Positions 22,879 through 34,516 of a stretch of DNA of 64,000 nt are shown piece after piece. The notes below the pieces were generated by a model. The model did not search any database, had not been told where the DNA came from, and saw only the letters and a program-made list of their open reading frames with translations. Source of the DNA: Cladorhizidae sp. MBARI D1340-BT2 (Eukaryota; Porifera; Demospongiae; Poecilosclerida; Cladorhizidae); contig JAQNBH010000014.1 in the NCBI GenBank assembly GCA_028752905.1, positions 32,975,640 to 33,039,639 of the forward strand, written 5' to 3'. The stretch's first letter is position 1, and each line of letters starts with the position of its first letter. The translations under genes were made by a program, and so were the position numbers.

Positions 22879-22926
22879 TAGGGCTAGGGCTAGGGCTAGG
22901 GCTAGGGCTAGGGCTAGGGCTAGGGG
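22879..22926. repeat. (TAGGGC)n hexanucleotide array, unit A only
   Basis: Seven TAGGGC units followed by TAGGGG are inserted between 'gggaggtt' and 'attaacaaatacc'. Unit B has these flanks directly joined at about 51841-51850. The same hexamer, on the other strand, forms the rearrangement junctions at 17827 and 60454. Confidence 0.85.
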
Positions 22927-22929
22927 TTA

Positions 22930-23540
22930 TTAACAAATACCAAGACTCATCACTAAGTCACTTCTGCTTATACTCAGAGAAATGTTATCATAGAGCATTT
23001 CAATCAAACTTTGTGAAGAGCTTACTAAAGCAAGGGGATCAAAACATCAATGGAATTGGAATTGCACATTGCAATTCAGTGCAAAGATCTACAAAGTTTT
23101 CTCTTTTGAAATGCTGTTCTGCAGGTGGGCTATTGTATTTTTTATTTTAGTTTTCATTCTTACATTTGCTACAATAACCTTCTCAATAATCAAAACTTGA
23201 AATTGTATTCTCTCAAAGTTTTGACTAGATGCTCTAGCCTTCATCAGGGTTTTTGTGTGGAAATCCAGAGCTTCCTATTGAGCTGAAGGAGCACAGAAAG
23301 AAACTGATGGGTCTGATGATACTAGTCTGCAAATTCATTCTATTAGCATTCACTATGCAGCTAAATCCAATATTGATCTGGCAGAGATAAATACAAGAAG
23401 GATTAAGTGCTGCCATCCTAGAATGTTGCCAAGGCTACAAGACTGGGAACAGCTCTGTTCAGAGACAAATTTCTCTTATGCTCAATATGAGTTCTAAGGA
23501 GGTGTATTTAAATGTGTTGATGTTGAACTGCCAATATGGA
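22930..23540. other. Unassigned stretch with one hairpin-motif copy
   Basis: No domain was recognised. 'tctcaaagttttgactagatgctctagccttcatcagg' type sequence at about 23207-23247 is a single arm of the palindrome described at 20115. Short frames (for example 23416-23234 minus) are shared with unit B at 52350-52168 but carry no known motif. Confidence 0.4.
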
Positions 23541-23759
23541 GGATCAGACTGGCTTGTTTTCATAGCTTATGCAACAGCAGTAATCTTGGGACATCCTGAA
23601 AGTTTCGATTTCAGGATCAGACTGGCTTGTTTTCATAGCTTATGCAACAGCAGTAATCTTGGGACATCCTGAAAGTTTCCATCTCAGGATCAGACTGGCT
23701 TGTTTTCATAGCTTATGCAACAGCAGTAATCTTGGGACATCCTGAAAGTTTCCATTTCA
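23541..23759. repeat. 73-bp triplication, unit A only
   Basis: 'ggatcagactggcttgtttt' through 'cctgaaagtttc' is repeated three times with a 73-bp period (starts 23541, 23614 and 23687). Unit B has one copy at about 52467. Confidence 0.9.
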
Positions 23760-23998
23760 TCCACAGGATGCAACGTGCTAGTAGTAGGACCATTTGTAAT
23801 GACCTGACAAGAGGCATAATGTGAGCCAAGAATGTATATTGATTGTACATGTATATAGACTATCAGATCTCAGAGTAGTGATATTAGCTTCTATGGCAAT
23901 GTTTGGTTCCACTTATTTCATGTGTTATGTGCCAGAAGAAGCAAGACAATCTGATGTAAAATGGAAATGTTGTATGTGTATGAGCGCACTTTGCAACT

Positions 23999-24026
23999 GA
24001 TGATGATGATGATGATGAAGATTATG

Positions 24027-24081
<55 letters not shown>

Positions 24082-24114
24082 CGAAGATTATTATTATGAT
24101 GATGATGATGATGT

Positions 24115-24153
<39 letters not shown>

Positions 24154-24878
24154 CAACAACAACAATAAAAACAAGAAAAATAACAAAAACAAGTTATAAT
24201 AGTAGTAGTAGTAATAATAATAATAACAACAACAAAAATAAAATAACAATAATTAATAACAATAACAATAACAATAAAAAATAACCATAGCAATGACAAT
24301 AGCAAAAACAATAATAAAAAAATAATGACAAACATAACAATAACAACAACAACATCAAAAGTAATAACAGCAACAATAATAATAGCAACAATAATAATAA
24401 TACAATAATACTAATACTACTACTACTACTAATAATAATAATAGCAACAATAATAATAGCAACAATAATAATAGCAACAGCAACAACAATAATAGCAACA
24501 ATAATAATAACAATAACAATAACAATAATAACAATAATAATAACAACAACAACAATAATAATAATAACAATAATAATAACAATAATAACAATAATAATAA
24601 TAACAATAATAATAACAATAATAACAATAATAATAACAATAATAACAATAATAACAATAATAATAATAACAATAATAATAACAATAATAACAATAATAAT
24701 AACAATAATAATAACAATAACAACAACAACAACAACAATAACAACAATAGCAACAACAATTACAACAACAACAATAATAACAACAATAATAATAACAACA
24801 ATAATAACAACAATAATAATAACAAAAATAATAACAACAATAATAACAATAATAATAACAGTAATAATAATAATTAGT
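23999..24878. repeat. Microsatellite T: GAT tract then AAC/AAT/AGC tract (copy 1)
   Basis: GAT runs to about 24153, then irregular AAC, AAT, AGT and AGC triplets. Minus-strand open frames such as a 134-codon poly-leucine and a His-rich frame are by-products. Confidence 0.95.
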
Positions 24879-26052
24879 AATTATAATACTTCTCTATAGC
24901 AATGCTCTTTAGTAAAACACTCAAAATCAGCGAGAGAATAAAAAAATATGTGCAAATTCCAAAATTCCATAAGAAGAGTTCCTTATTTCAACCTGTAAAG
25001 ATTATTGCTTTTAAACTAACTTTAGTTTAAGTTTCTCAGGATACTTGTTTATTTGCCATAGCCACTCACTCAAGTTGTACTGCTTCTGCATGCCAAGCAG
25101 GACTGTCTTAATGGCATTGTAGGACTGGGGGGGGTACCCACTAAAATGAAGAAAATATAATGTTCAATACAACGACTTTCTCGATGATCTAAACCACAAC
25201 ATTTGTTTATAGGGAAAGTCCTTGTATCTAGACTATGTCTTCTGAGAGTTCATTGGGAGTTCAAACAAGTCAAATTAAACATATAAATCTTGAACACACA
25301 AATGTTTGCAACATTTCTTTGAAGAGAACTCTTTTATAATTGATTGGTAGTCTGTGTTCTTCAGGGCATCATTTTTCAGGCACATGAGTAAAAATCAGTT
25401 CAAATATTGTTGTCCCATTTTGCTGCGAAGCAATCTTGAAAATCAGCTTCTTCCTGTACAGTTGGTGACCATCATGCACATGAACACTCCGAGTGTGATT
25501 TCAACATTGGAAAAAACAGTTTTTACATTGTCTGAAATAATCCACAGGAGAGTCAAACATTGTTCATTGTGGACCATGTGGTGCTTGAGCATCATGCATT
25601 CATTTAGAGGTTCACCGTAATCAGGGTCTTCATGGGTACATTAGCACACTTTGGTTTAGCTCATCTGTATTAACTATTTTCCATCGACTGAATAAGAAAA
25701 ACAGGTATCCAAACCATTCGTAGCCTCTTGTAGGTTTGGTCAGGTCAGAGTGCAGGGAGTCCAGACTAGGGAGGACTCCTGGTAATTATAATTTAGTAGT
25801 GGCACACTTTATTAACCGTAAGGAGCCTAAAATCGTGGGGGCATGGGCAACTTCCCAGTATGTGTCCATGTGTTAAGGTGGCCTGATGCCAACATTATTA
25901 TTTGTCTACTCTGATAACTCCTCCAACTTTCATTCTGAGTATATATATATAGTGGAGTGAACAGCATATTGTGTGCAATTGTATTGATTGGCGAGTAAAG
26001 TAAACCCTCTCACTGGTAAGTTGGATGGAAAACTTGATATGACCACCACACT

Positions 26053-26492
26053 GTACCTATCTATGCACCTATGTACCTATCTATGCACCTATGTACCTTA
26101 TCTATGCAGCTATGTATCTATCTATGCATCTATGTACTATCTATGCAGCTATGTACCTATCTATGCATCTATGTACCTATCTATGCATCTATACGCTTAT
26201 CTATGCAGCTATGTACCTATCTATGCATCTATTTACCTATCTATGCATCTATATGCTTATCTATGCATCTATGTACCTATCTATGCATCTATATACTTAT
26301 CTATGCATCTATGTACCTATCTATGCATATATGTACCTATCTATGCATCTATATACTTATCTATGCATCTATGTACCAATCTATGCATCTATGTACCGAT
26401 CTATGTACCTATGTAACCTATCTATCATCTATATACTTATCTATGCATCTATGTACCTATATATGCATTTATGTACCTATCTATCTATGTAC
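26053..26492. repeat. 20-bp minisatellite, about 22 units (Q copy 2)
   Basis: Same unit as at 12129 with more 'atacttatctatgcatct' variants. Open frames of about 142-146 codons in three phases are a by-product of the period. Confidence 0.9.
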
Positions 26493-27286
26493 CACATACA
26501 TTCACCCATAAAAGTATGAATGGACCAGCTGCTTTATATAAAGTGTGGTCATGTTAATGGTCGTCATAATAACGAGAAAGATGGAGAAAACCGCAGCAGA
26601 TTTGGAGCTACATGAATGAAATCTGCTGCACTGTCAAGTAAGAAATGCCTGCATAGTTAATAGCTGACAGGAAGCATTATGGAGTTTCCATGTGACATAA
26701 TTAATCAACATGCTCAGAGTTGGATACATCCTTTTAGCCATGTTCAGATGCAGGAACTATTATCAACCTTGGTAAGGTAAACACATGTACTCTATGAATA
26801 GCTGACTACGTACATAGTTGGCATGCATAGGCTGGTGAACTGGCAGCTGGTGATGGTTAAATTTACTTGGGGAGTGCAGGTTTAGGAGGATATTTTGTCT
26901 CTCTAAATTATGTCCCTGCCCCCTCCCATAGACTGATTCTCTTAGGACAAACTTTCCCACAGGACAAATTTCCAAGGATATGATAGCCTGGGGGATAGGA
27001 AATATTGTCCCCCACTGGGCTGATGGGTCCTCAAAATATCCTAGTAAACTTTATCTCCTCCTTTAGGCTGAATAATTGCCTGGGGGGGGGGGGGGGGGGG
27101 GGGGGTAGGGGTATAATCCTACTTTAGACTGAATAATCCCCTGGGGGGTGGGGGGTATAATACTACTTTAGGCTGAAGTGTTCCCTGGGGGATGAGAGGA
27201 AAGAACTTATAAGCAAATGTCAGCACATATTTATTACTTGTCTGTGATGTTAATGACAAACATTTCAGTTGTCATTTGTTTCTTTT

Positions 27287-27655
27287 CACCATCACTGCTC
27301 AGCAATCATCCACCGGTCACTGCTCAGCGATCACTGGTGCAACCATTTCTCCTCAGTGATCATCCAGCAGTGCAACCATCACTGATCAGATCATCCACTG
27401 GTGGAACCATCACTCCTCATTGATCCACCGGTGCAATCATCACTCCTCAGTAATCCGGTGCGGAACCATCACTCCTCAGTGATCATACCAGTGCAACCAT
27501 CACTCCTCAGCGATCATACCAGTGCAACCATCACTCCTCAGTGATCATCCACCAGTGCAACTATCACTCCTCAACGATCATACTGGTGCAACCATCACTC
27601 CTCAGCGATCATCAACGCACTGCTCAGCTGTCAACACCGGTGCAATTGTCAGCAC
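27287..27655. repeat. 33-bp minisatellite, about 11 units (Q copy 2)
   Basis: Same unit, with several shortened units near 27440-27600 that break the reading frame repeatedly. Confidence 0.9.
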
Positions 27656-28153
27656 CTTCCTCAATATATGGAACATTCATACAATCTCACAGCCGCTAAA
27701 ACACTATGGCCATAATTAAAGTTATTGTTACTCTGTCAAGACAGGTTATCAAATCACTTACCACTGACCATAGGAGTTAATCACATGTTCAACAGAGTGT
27801 ACATATTTTCTGAGTGCAATCTTATTATTTCGTTACACAAAAAAACACCCAACAATATTAATAGAACAAACATTCTTAAGTGATATATAGAGGCATTCTA
27901 TTATTCGTGATTTTTATTGCGAATGGCTAATCAAAATTGCACAAGCACAAACATATTTATGATATTTCACCTATTTTCAATTTTTTTATACCGAGTTGAG
28001 AAAAATATTAGTTGCTCAATAACATGTACTTATTATGTGCAAGTGTTAAAGTAGATAATAGAACATCAGACAAAATACTTATTTGTAAAAAAAACACAAA
28101 TGAATAAGAATTTGCTAATGTGGACTTCCCCCCACCCCCTCACCCCCCCCCCC

Positions 28154-28184
<31 letters not shown>

Positions 28185-28197
28185 ACACATATAGAAT

Positions 28198-28905
28198 AGA
28201 AGCTATCCCATAACACGTATAGGACCTACCATAACACATATAGGACCTACAATAACACTTATAGGACTTACCATAACACTTATAGGACCTATCATAATAC
28301 TTATAGGACCTATACCATAACACTTATAGGACTACCATAACACTTATAGGACCTAAACCATAACACTTATAGGACCTACCATAAGACTTATAGGACCTAC
28401 CATAACACATATAGGACCTACAATAACACTTATAGGACTTACCATAACACTTATAGGACCTATCATAATACTTATAGGACCTATACCATAACACTTATAG
28501 GACTACCATAACACTTATAGGACCTAAACCATAACACTTATAGGACCTACCATAACACTTATAGGACCTATACCATAACACTTATAGGACCTATACCATA
28601 ACACTTATAGGACCTACCATAACACTTATAGGACCTACCATAACACTTATAGGACCTACCATAACACTTATAGGACCTATCATAACTCTTATAGGACCTA
28701 CAATAACACTTACAGGACCTACCATAACACTTATAGGACCTGCCATAACACTTATAGGACCTACCATAACACTTATAGGACCTATCATAACACTTATAGG
28801 ACCTACAATAACACTTACAGGACCTACCATAACACTTATAGGACCTGCCATAACACTTATAGGACATATACCATGATACTTATAGGACCTATACCATAAC
28901 ACCTA
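28198..28905. repeat. 21-bp minisatellite, about 34 units (Q copy 2)
   Basis: Longest of the four. A block around 28225-28370 is repeated at 28400-28560, and a second block near 28690-28790 is repeated at 28780-28860, so it grew by duplication of multi-unit segments. Minus-strand frames near 100 codons are products of the period. Confidence 0.9.
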
Positions 28906-29844
28906 TAAGATAATGACAAATACAGTTTTAAAAAAAGTAGCATAAAATTGAGTCTATTTTAAGATACCAAGGAATATGAATATCACATTAGCAGATGTTT
29001 GCTGCATTTTTTGGTCAAATCAATCCAATATTTTATTTTTTCTGTCTTGTTCCTATAGCCAAGCAGCCTCATACAAAATGTTGCTTAGTGTAACTCTGAA
29101 ACTGACCTATGATATATAGCAGATGAACAATGGTTAGACCATCACAAGTAGAGAAGGAGGTAACAGATAACAATAAATATTTATGGACACTGAAAAGGTC
29201 ATTATTGTGTGCCCAAATTGAATAACAATGCAGGATGATGAGTACTTATGGTTAGCAAGCTAACTAGCTGAGGCTGATGGAAGACATCCTAAAGGGTCTC
29301 AAATTAAGTGTACAGACAATTTGGAAGCTAACCACAATGTTCCTAGTGTCAACTCATTCATATTATTCCACCTGAGATTCCCTGTTTGCTTTCAACATAA
29401 CCTTCTGTCAACACAGCAAGCAATATACTCATTTAGATTCAAACAACTTGTTTTTCCTTATTCTATGTACCTTGGAGTGTAGTGCGCACAAGAAGCCCAC
29501 CTAGTTTTTTTAAATCTACCAAGAGGATTAGCCAAAGTCTGTGAGTATGCAGGGTAACAACATTGTTGGAATGATTAATCTTGTTATATCGGTTTGGCCA
29601 GGCATTTCTAAACATGGCCGAAGGTGATATTTGATTAGGTAATCACAACAAGCGATGGGAAGTTTTTTGATTTGACCATAATAATGCAGACAAGAGCTCA
29701 CTCATATAGAACACATTTACTACGTGGTGCATAAGATGAACCTTCCGGCAGTAGTCACACTTTGGAGGGATCACAAAGGATGATAAGATTCCAAATTTGA
29801 CCACCAAAAGTTCTATTTGTTTTAATCTCGTTTTTATAATTCAA

Positions 29845-30739
29845 GTGTATGTTATTATTCTTGTTCCAGCCTCCCATGAAGCTATATGTTACTACTTGTT
29901 CCAGCCTCTCATGAAGCTGTATGTTACTATTCTTGTTCTAGCCTCTCATGAAGCTGTATATTACTATTCTTGTTCCAGCCTCTCATGACGCTGTATGTTA
30001 CTTTCTAGCCTCTCATGAAGCTATTCTTGTTCTAGCCTCTCATGAAGCTGTATGTTACTATTCTTGTTCTAGCCTCTCATGAAGCTGTATGTTACTATTC
30101 TTGTTCCAGCCTCTCATGAAGCTATTCTTGTTCCAGCCTCTCATGAAGGTGTATGTTACTATTCTTGTTCCAGCTTCTCATGAAGCTGTGCGTTACTATT
30201 CTTGTTCCAGCCGCTCATGAAGCTTTATGTTACTATTCTTGTTCTAGCCTCTCATGAAGCGGCATGTTACTATTCTTGTTCTAGCCTCTCATGAAGCTGT
30301 ATGTTACTATTCTTGTTCCAGCCTCTCATGAAGCTGTATGTTACTATTCTTGTTCAAGCCTCTCATGAAGCTGTATATTACTATTCTTGTTCCAGCCTCT
30401 CATGAAGCTGTATGTTACTATTCTTGTTCCAGCCTCTCATGAAGTTGTATGTTACTATTCTTGTTCCAGCCTCTCATGAAGCTTTATGTTACTATTCTTG
30501 TTCCAGACTCTCATGAAGCTTTGTTACTATTCTTGTTCCAGCCTCTCATGAAGCTGTATGTTACTATTCTTGTTCCAGCCTCTCATGAAGTTGTATGTTA
30601 CTATTCTTGTTCCAGCCTCTCATGAAGCTTTATGTTACTATTCTTGTTCCAGACTCTCATGAAGCTTTGTTACTATTCTTGTTCTAGCCTCTCATGAAGC
30701 TGTATGTTACTATTCTTGTTCTAGCCTCTCATGAAGCTG
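29845..30739. repeat. 37-bp minisatellite, about 24 units (Q copy 2)
   Basis: Same unit, with several deletion units ('tgaagctattcttg'). A ~150-bp segment near 30430-30530 is repeated immediately after. Confidence 0.9.
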
Positions 30740-30954
30740 AACTCTCTCTGCATATAAGATAATTATTAGTCTATTCTGTGAACTCCATAAACTTCCCTAA
30801 AAGTTACTATATTATTCATGAAGTGCACTGAACAGCTATTGTGTGCAACTGTAATGATTATTTAATAGACACTGTTGCTGTATGGAATCAACAGTCACAT
30901 TTCACTTATGCATTTATGATTGAATAATGCATAATCAAGCAGAATAGAGAGAGG

Positions 30955-32530
30955 AAGGGACAGAGAGAGCCAGAACTTTTGTTGCTCAGGGAAATTAAAC
31001 ATCTAAAACATCAACTACCAACATTTTCATGATTTCTGATGGAAACATTTGCCGATGTTACATTTGAGGCCTAACTGTTGATACCTTGCACACTCTAGAA
31101 ATGTGCATCCCATGCCATAATGATCCAGCATGATTCTGCTGCATTGTTCTCTCTAAGCCCTGATGTCTTGTAACAAGAACATAGTGATTGTGCATGACCG
31201 CTTGTTTGTGCATGTTTGGCAAAAAGAGTGGTACTGTTAAATAGAGTAGGCTGCATTATCAATAATCTGCAGCTAGGGATTGTGCTACTAATGACCAATA
31301 GAGAAATATATCATTTCTGAGGAGGCTTGTGCCAGTTTTGAGTGGAATTTCATCCACTTATTGGGCATCCCAAAGTTACATTGTGATACAATGAGGATAA
31401 GCATAAGGCCAGATAAGAGAGTGCATCTTCATTAGCAATGATTCTCTTGGTACACCACATGAAAATTATACTCTTGCAGAACTAGTGTCCAAGGACAAAG
31501 CATGACTTCCTTTTCTTGGGCTGATAAACTACTGCAAGCAGATAATCTGTGAAGAGCCTGATATGTCATCCAATGATAGGTAAACATTCTCTGTGAATTA
31601 CACTGTACTGATGACTTGGTCAGTAAGTGACTAGCATATGCAATAACATGACCATCCTGTTCCAACACATCTCCAACCACCACAGCATTTGCATCTGTTT
31701 GAAGATCAACTTCTGGCACAGATTGGTCAAAGCAATCAGGGGCATACCAAGATATAAGCACTGACTAGGTGTTCTCTCAAAGTGTTGAGCGACACTTAGC
31801 CTATTTCCTGGAATGGATAATATGCTCTATTGCTCAAACTGTTGAGTAGTGGTACAAAATCTGCAAACCTGGGTTTAAAGATGTGAGTTACTGAGCAAAA
31901 CTGACATCTCTCTGTTTCAGGATTGGTAATACTGCTATACTGTGTTCTATAGAGACCGTAAAGCTACGACCTAAAGTTAAAAATTATGTGACATAAGCAG
32001 CCAACAACCAATCAAGGACTTCTTGGTCATTTGTGTCATGCGATTTCTCATCTGCAGTATGCACTAAATATCCTCCAGATATCCATAAGACTTTGGAAGT
32101 GGCCACTCCTGCTAATCTAATGAAACTGAAACAAACCCACTCCAGCCCCTGATCAAAGTAAAGTTTCCTCCTGGTCTGGCTTCTGCCACATCCACTCTGC
32201 AGATTTATTGTTGAAAACGTGGTGGAGTCGAGATTGACCGACTTCATCAGGTAATGGAAGAGGTGTGCATCTTTTGTTGTGGTTTTATTAAGTTCACATA
32301 ATTGACACACTGACTGTGTTGCATGATTTTTTGGGGTATAATTACTGCAGTCCTATTCAAAGGCTAGAACCTGCCTCAATAATGTCATGTTTTAGCACGT
32401 GTGAAGTACCTTTTGATTTCCTGTCGATGGTGTGCTGGTATGCAATGTGGGAGGACTTTAAAAGGATTACTTTTTCTAAGCAAAGGTCAGCAGAATCTGG
32501 TACTTGCAGCTCTCAGAGGAATGACACTCA
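30955..32530 (-). pseudogene. Ty3/gypsy pol relic, long form (copy 2)
   Basis: Minus strand, in order: RT start (DIIEAGSSL, YPKK; then KLNKTT-like, TFSTINLQSG near 32200) and a decayed middle. Then come LREHLVSAYILV and the RNase H domain (VDLQTDANAVVVGDVLEQDG, VIAYASHLLTKS, LVLQEYNFHVVYQ) at 31761-31432, the integrase zinc-binding relic at 31240-31060, and KMLVVDVLDV, resembling the start of the integrase core, near 31020. The RT catalytic YxDD block is missing. Stops and frameshifts are frequent. The RNase H segment alone stays open for 109 codons. Confidence 0.8.
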
Positions 32531-33365
32531 TAAAGCTGCTATTTAAGAATTCTTGTGCATTATGGATTTTGCAATGGGCTTTTAAAATTCTGGATCTGGG
32601 ATGCTTTGGCATTTCCAACTTTTTTGTGGCTTAAATAATCTTCTTCTCGCCAGCAAAACACCTGAAAAGCATCATTTTTATGCAGCTGGCTCAAATCTGG
32701 CTTAGTCATCAACTATCACAATCACCAACTTGGTGATTGATTAAGGTCTGGTTACAAATATATAATTTTACAAGGACGTGCAATTTGTAATGATCATAAC
32801 TTTTTTGTATTCAGTTTATTCCATAGAAAAAGGCAGACTTTTAAAAGGGGGGGCTTTAGGTCAAACCACAAAAAACATGCCACGAAGTAAAAGCCGTCAT
32901 AACTTTTAGGTTTCTAGGGCTACAAATATAATTTTTGTGTCAAAAGATAGCCCTTTCTATGTGCTTTCAAGTGATATGTATAATAATATATTTACAGGTG
33001 TCTAGATACCTGCAGCCATCAGACCTCCTCAAAATCACCATTCACAGCTTCCCATCTTGGATATTGGATCAAATGACTTCAAATTTGTTGTTTGTTTAGA
33101 TAATGCATTACTCTTTGTTATCAATGATCAGAATATAAAAAAAAAATATTCCCACTGTTTGCTGGGTTCATATAGATGCCACGCCCACTAAGCAACATAA
33201 CTTTTTATTATTATGAATTAAAAAAAAATTGACCGTTGAACACAAAGAGCAAGCTTCAAAATGATATACAAGGTATGGGCTTTTTTAAACCTAGTTATGC
33301 TGTGAATGGCGATTGGAAACCAGAATTTGACAAAAAGCTGTTACAGCCTTCTAAAGGGGGACCGA
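32531..33365. other. Non-coding stretch between gypsy relic and foldback element (unit A)
   Basis: No gene was recognised. Two diverged direct repeats about 520 bp apart can be seen: 'tcaaaagatagccctttcta' near 32940 and 'tcaaaagataggtctctgtg' near 33459, each followed by an AT-rich segment and 'ataggt/caggt' plus 'ctag'. Both are preceded by a 'g(g/t)tacaaat' phrase. This suggests an old internal duplication within the foldback element's flank. Confidence 0.4.
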
Positions 33366-33786
33366 GGGTATTTTTTACTTTTTTAAATATTACTTGTGGT
33401 TACAAATTTAGAGCTCCGTAGATTCTGAAAGCTTCATGGTATGGACTTGATATATAGCTCAAAAGATAGGTCTCTGTGTGCTCTATTTTGATACTAAAAT
33501 ATGTTTCATAGGTATAACTATAGGCAAGTTACTAGACCCTAAAGTGGAGGGACCTCAAAAACCTGCATCCCAAAGTCCCCAACCAGAATAACTCCAGATT
33601 GCTAAGTGCAAAATGAAATTGGTACGAGTGGGCCCTAGAGCATGCAATGACCTAACCGCGCGGGTAGAAAATTGACGTTGCAATCAACGCCCCCTTCAAT
33701 TTTCCACCCGCGAGCTCGACCAGGTAATACATTTTTAACGCCTAATGAAAAAGGTCATTGCATGCTTCCTCTAGCCACTCGTACCA
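33366..33786. repeat. Foldback element, right arm truncated (unit A)
   Basis: Left arm and central CG-rich hairpin match the element at 45744-46463, but 'ttttcattaggcgttaaaaa' is missing from the left arm beside the centre. The right arm stops after ~60 bases, where microsatellite T begins. Confidence 0.75.
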
Positions 33787-34188
33787 TGATAATGATGATG
33801 ATGATGATGATGATGAAGATGATGATGATGATGTGATGATGACGAAGATTATGATGATGATGATGATGATGACAACAATAACAACAATAAAAACAAGAAA
33901 AATAACAACAACAAGTTATAATAGTAGTAGTAGTAATAATAATAATAACAACAACAAAAATAAAATAACAATAATTAATAACAATAACAATAACAATAAA
34001 AATGACCATAGCAAAGACAATAGCAAAAACAATAATAAAAAAATAATGACAAAAATAACAATAACAACAACAACAACATCAAAAATAATAACAGCAACAA
34101 TAATAGCAACAATAATAATAACAACAATAATAACAACAATAATAAACAACAATAATAACAATAATAATAACAGTAATAATAATAATTA
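33787..34188. repeat. Microsatellite T, short copy
   Basis: Same GAT-to-AAC/AAT order but with fewer triplets. Its left edge cuts the foldback element right after 'ccactcgtacca'; its right edge is followed by a 130-bp fragment of block Q. Confidence 0.9.
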
Positions 34189-34199
34189 GTAATTATAAT

Positions 34200-34330
34200 A
34201 CTTCTCTATAACAATGCTCTTTAGTAAAACACTCAAAATCGGTGAGAGAATAAAAAATATGTGCAAATTCCAAAATTCCATAAGAAGAGTTCCTTATTTC
34301 AACCTGTAAAGATTATTGCTTTTAAACTAC
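34200..34330. repeat. Fragment of block Q lead
   Basis: 'taacaatgctctttagtaaa' through 'aagattattgcttttaaact' repeats the first ~130 bases of each Q block and then stops at 34330. This is a fifth, aborted Q start. Confidence 0.85.
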
Positions 34331-34335
34331 AGAGA

Positions 34336-34516
34336 TGATCATGAATCACTTGCATTGTTTGCATTGCCAATAAGGGTGAAATAATTGTATTGTTTTTGTT
34401 ATTTTAATTCACACTATGAAGACCAAAGAATTTTTTTGAAATATGAATGAGCTGATTTGAAAGAGAAACTTACAAATATTTGAAGTCAGCAGAAAATAAT
34501 TGTAAACGTTTGGTAC
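34336..34516. repeat. Dispersed repeat, second copy of 7868-8085
   Basis: Matches 7868-8085 with small deletions. It ends at 'cgtttggtac', where the transposase relic begins. Confidence 0.75.

Larger units (their letters stand above)
24890..30745. repeat. Block Q, copy 2
   Basis: Same arrangement as copy 1, joined on the left directly to microsatellite T. The 21-bp array is expanded and is preceded by a long C run and an AC run (28143-28189). The 37-bp array is about half the length of that in copy 1. Confidence 0.85.

Noticed and set aside
22879..22926. Interstitial telomere sequence
   Set aside because: The unit is TAGGGC, not TTAGGG, and only one terminal TAGGGG is present. Kept as a hexamer array only.
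23925..24335. His-rich and Met-rich open frames over the GAT tract
   Set aside because: Product of the triplet period; present in every phase on both strands.
24355..24759. 134-codon poly-leucine open frame (minus), and a similar one at 53234-53653
   Set aside because: Direct read-out of AAC/AAT/AGC triplet repeats on the other strand; no start context or unique sequence.
28568..28902. Minus-strand frames with YKCYGRS or GPISVMV repeats
   Set aside because: By-products of the 21-bp unit in two phases; broken by indels in the other three arrays.
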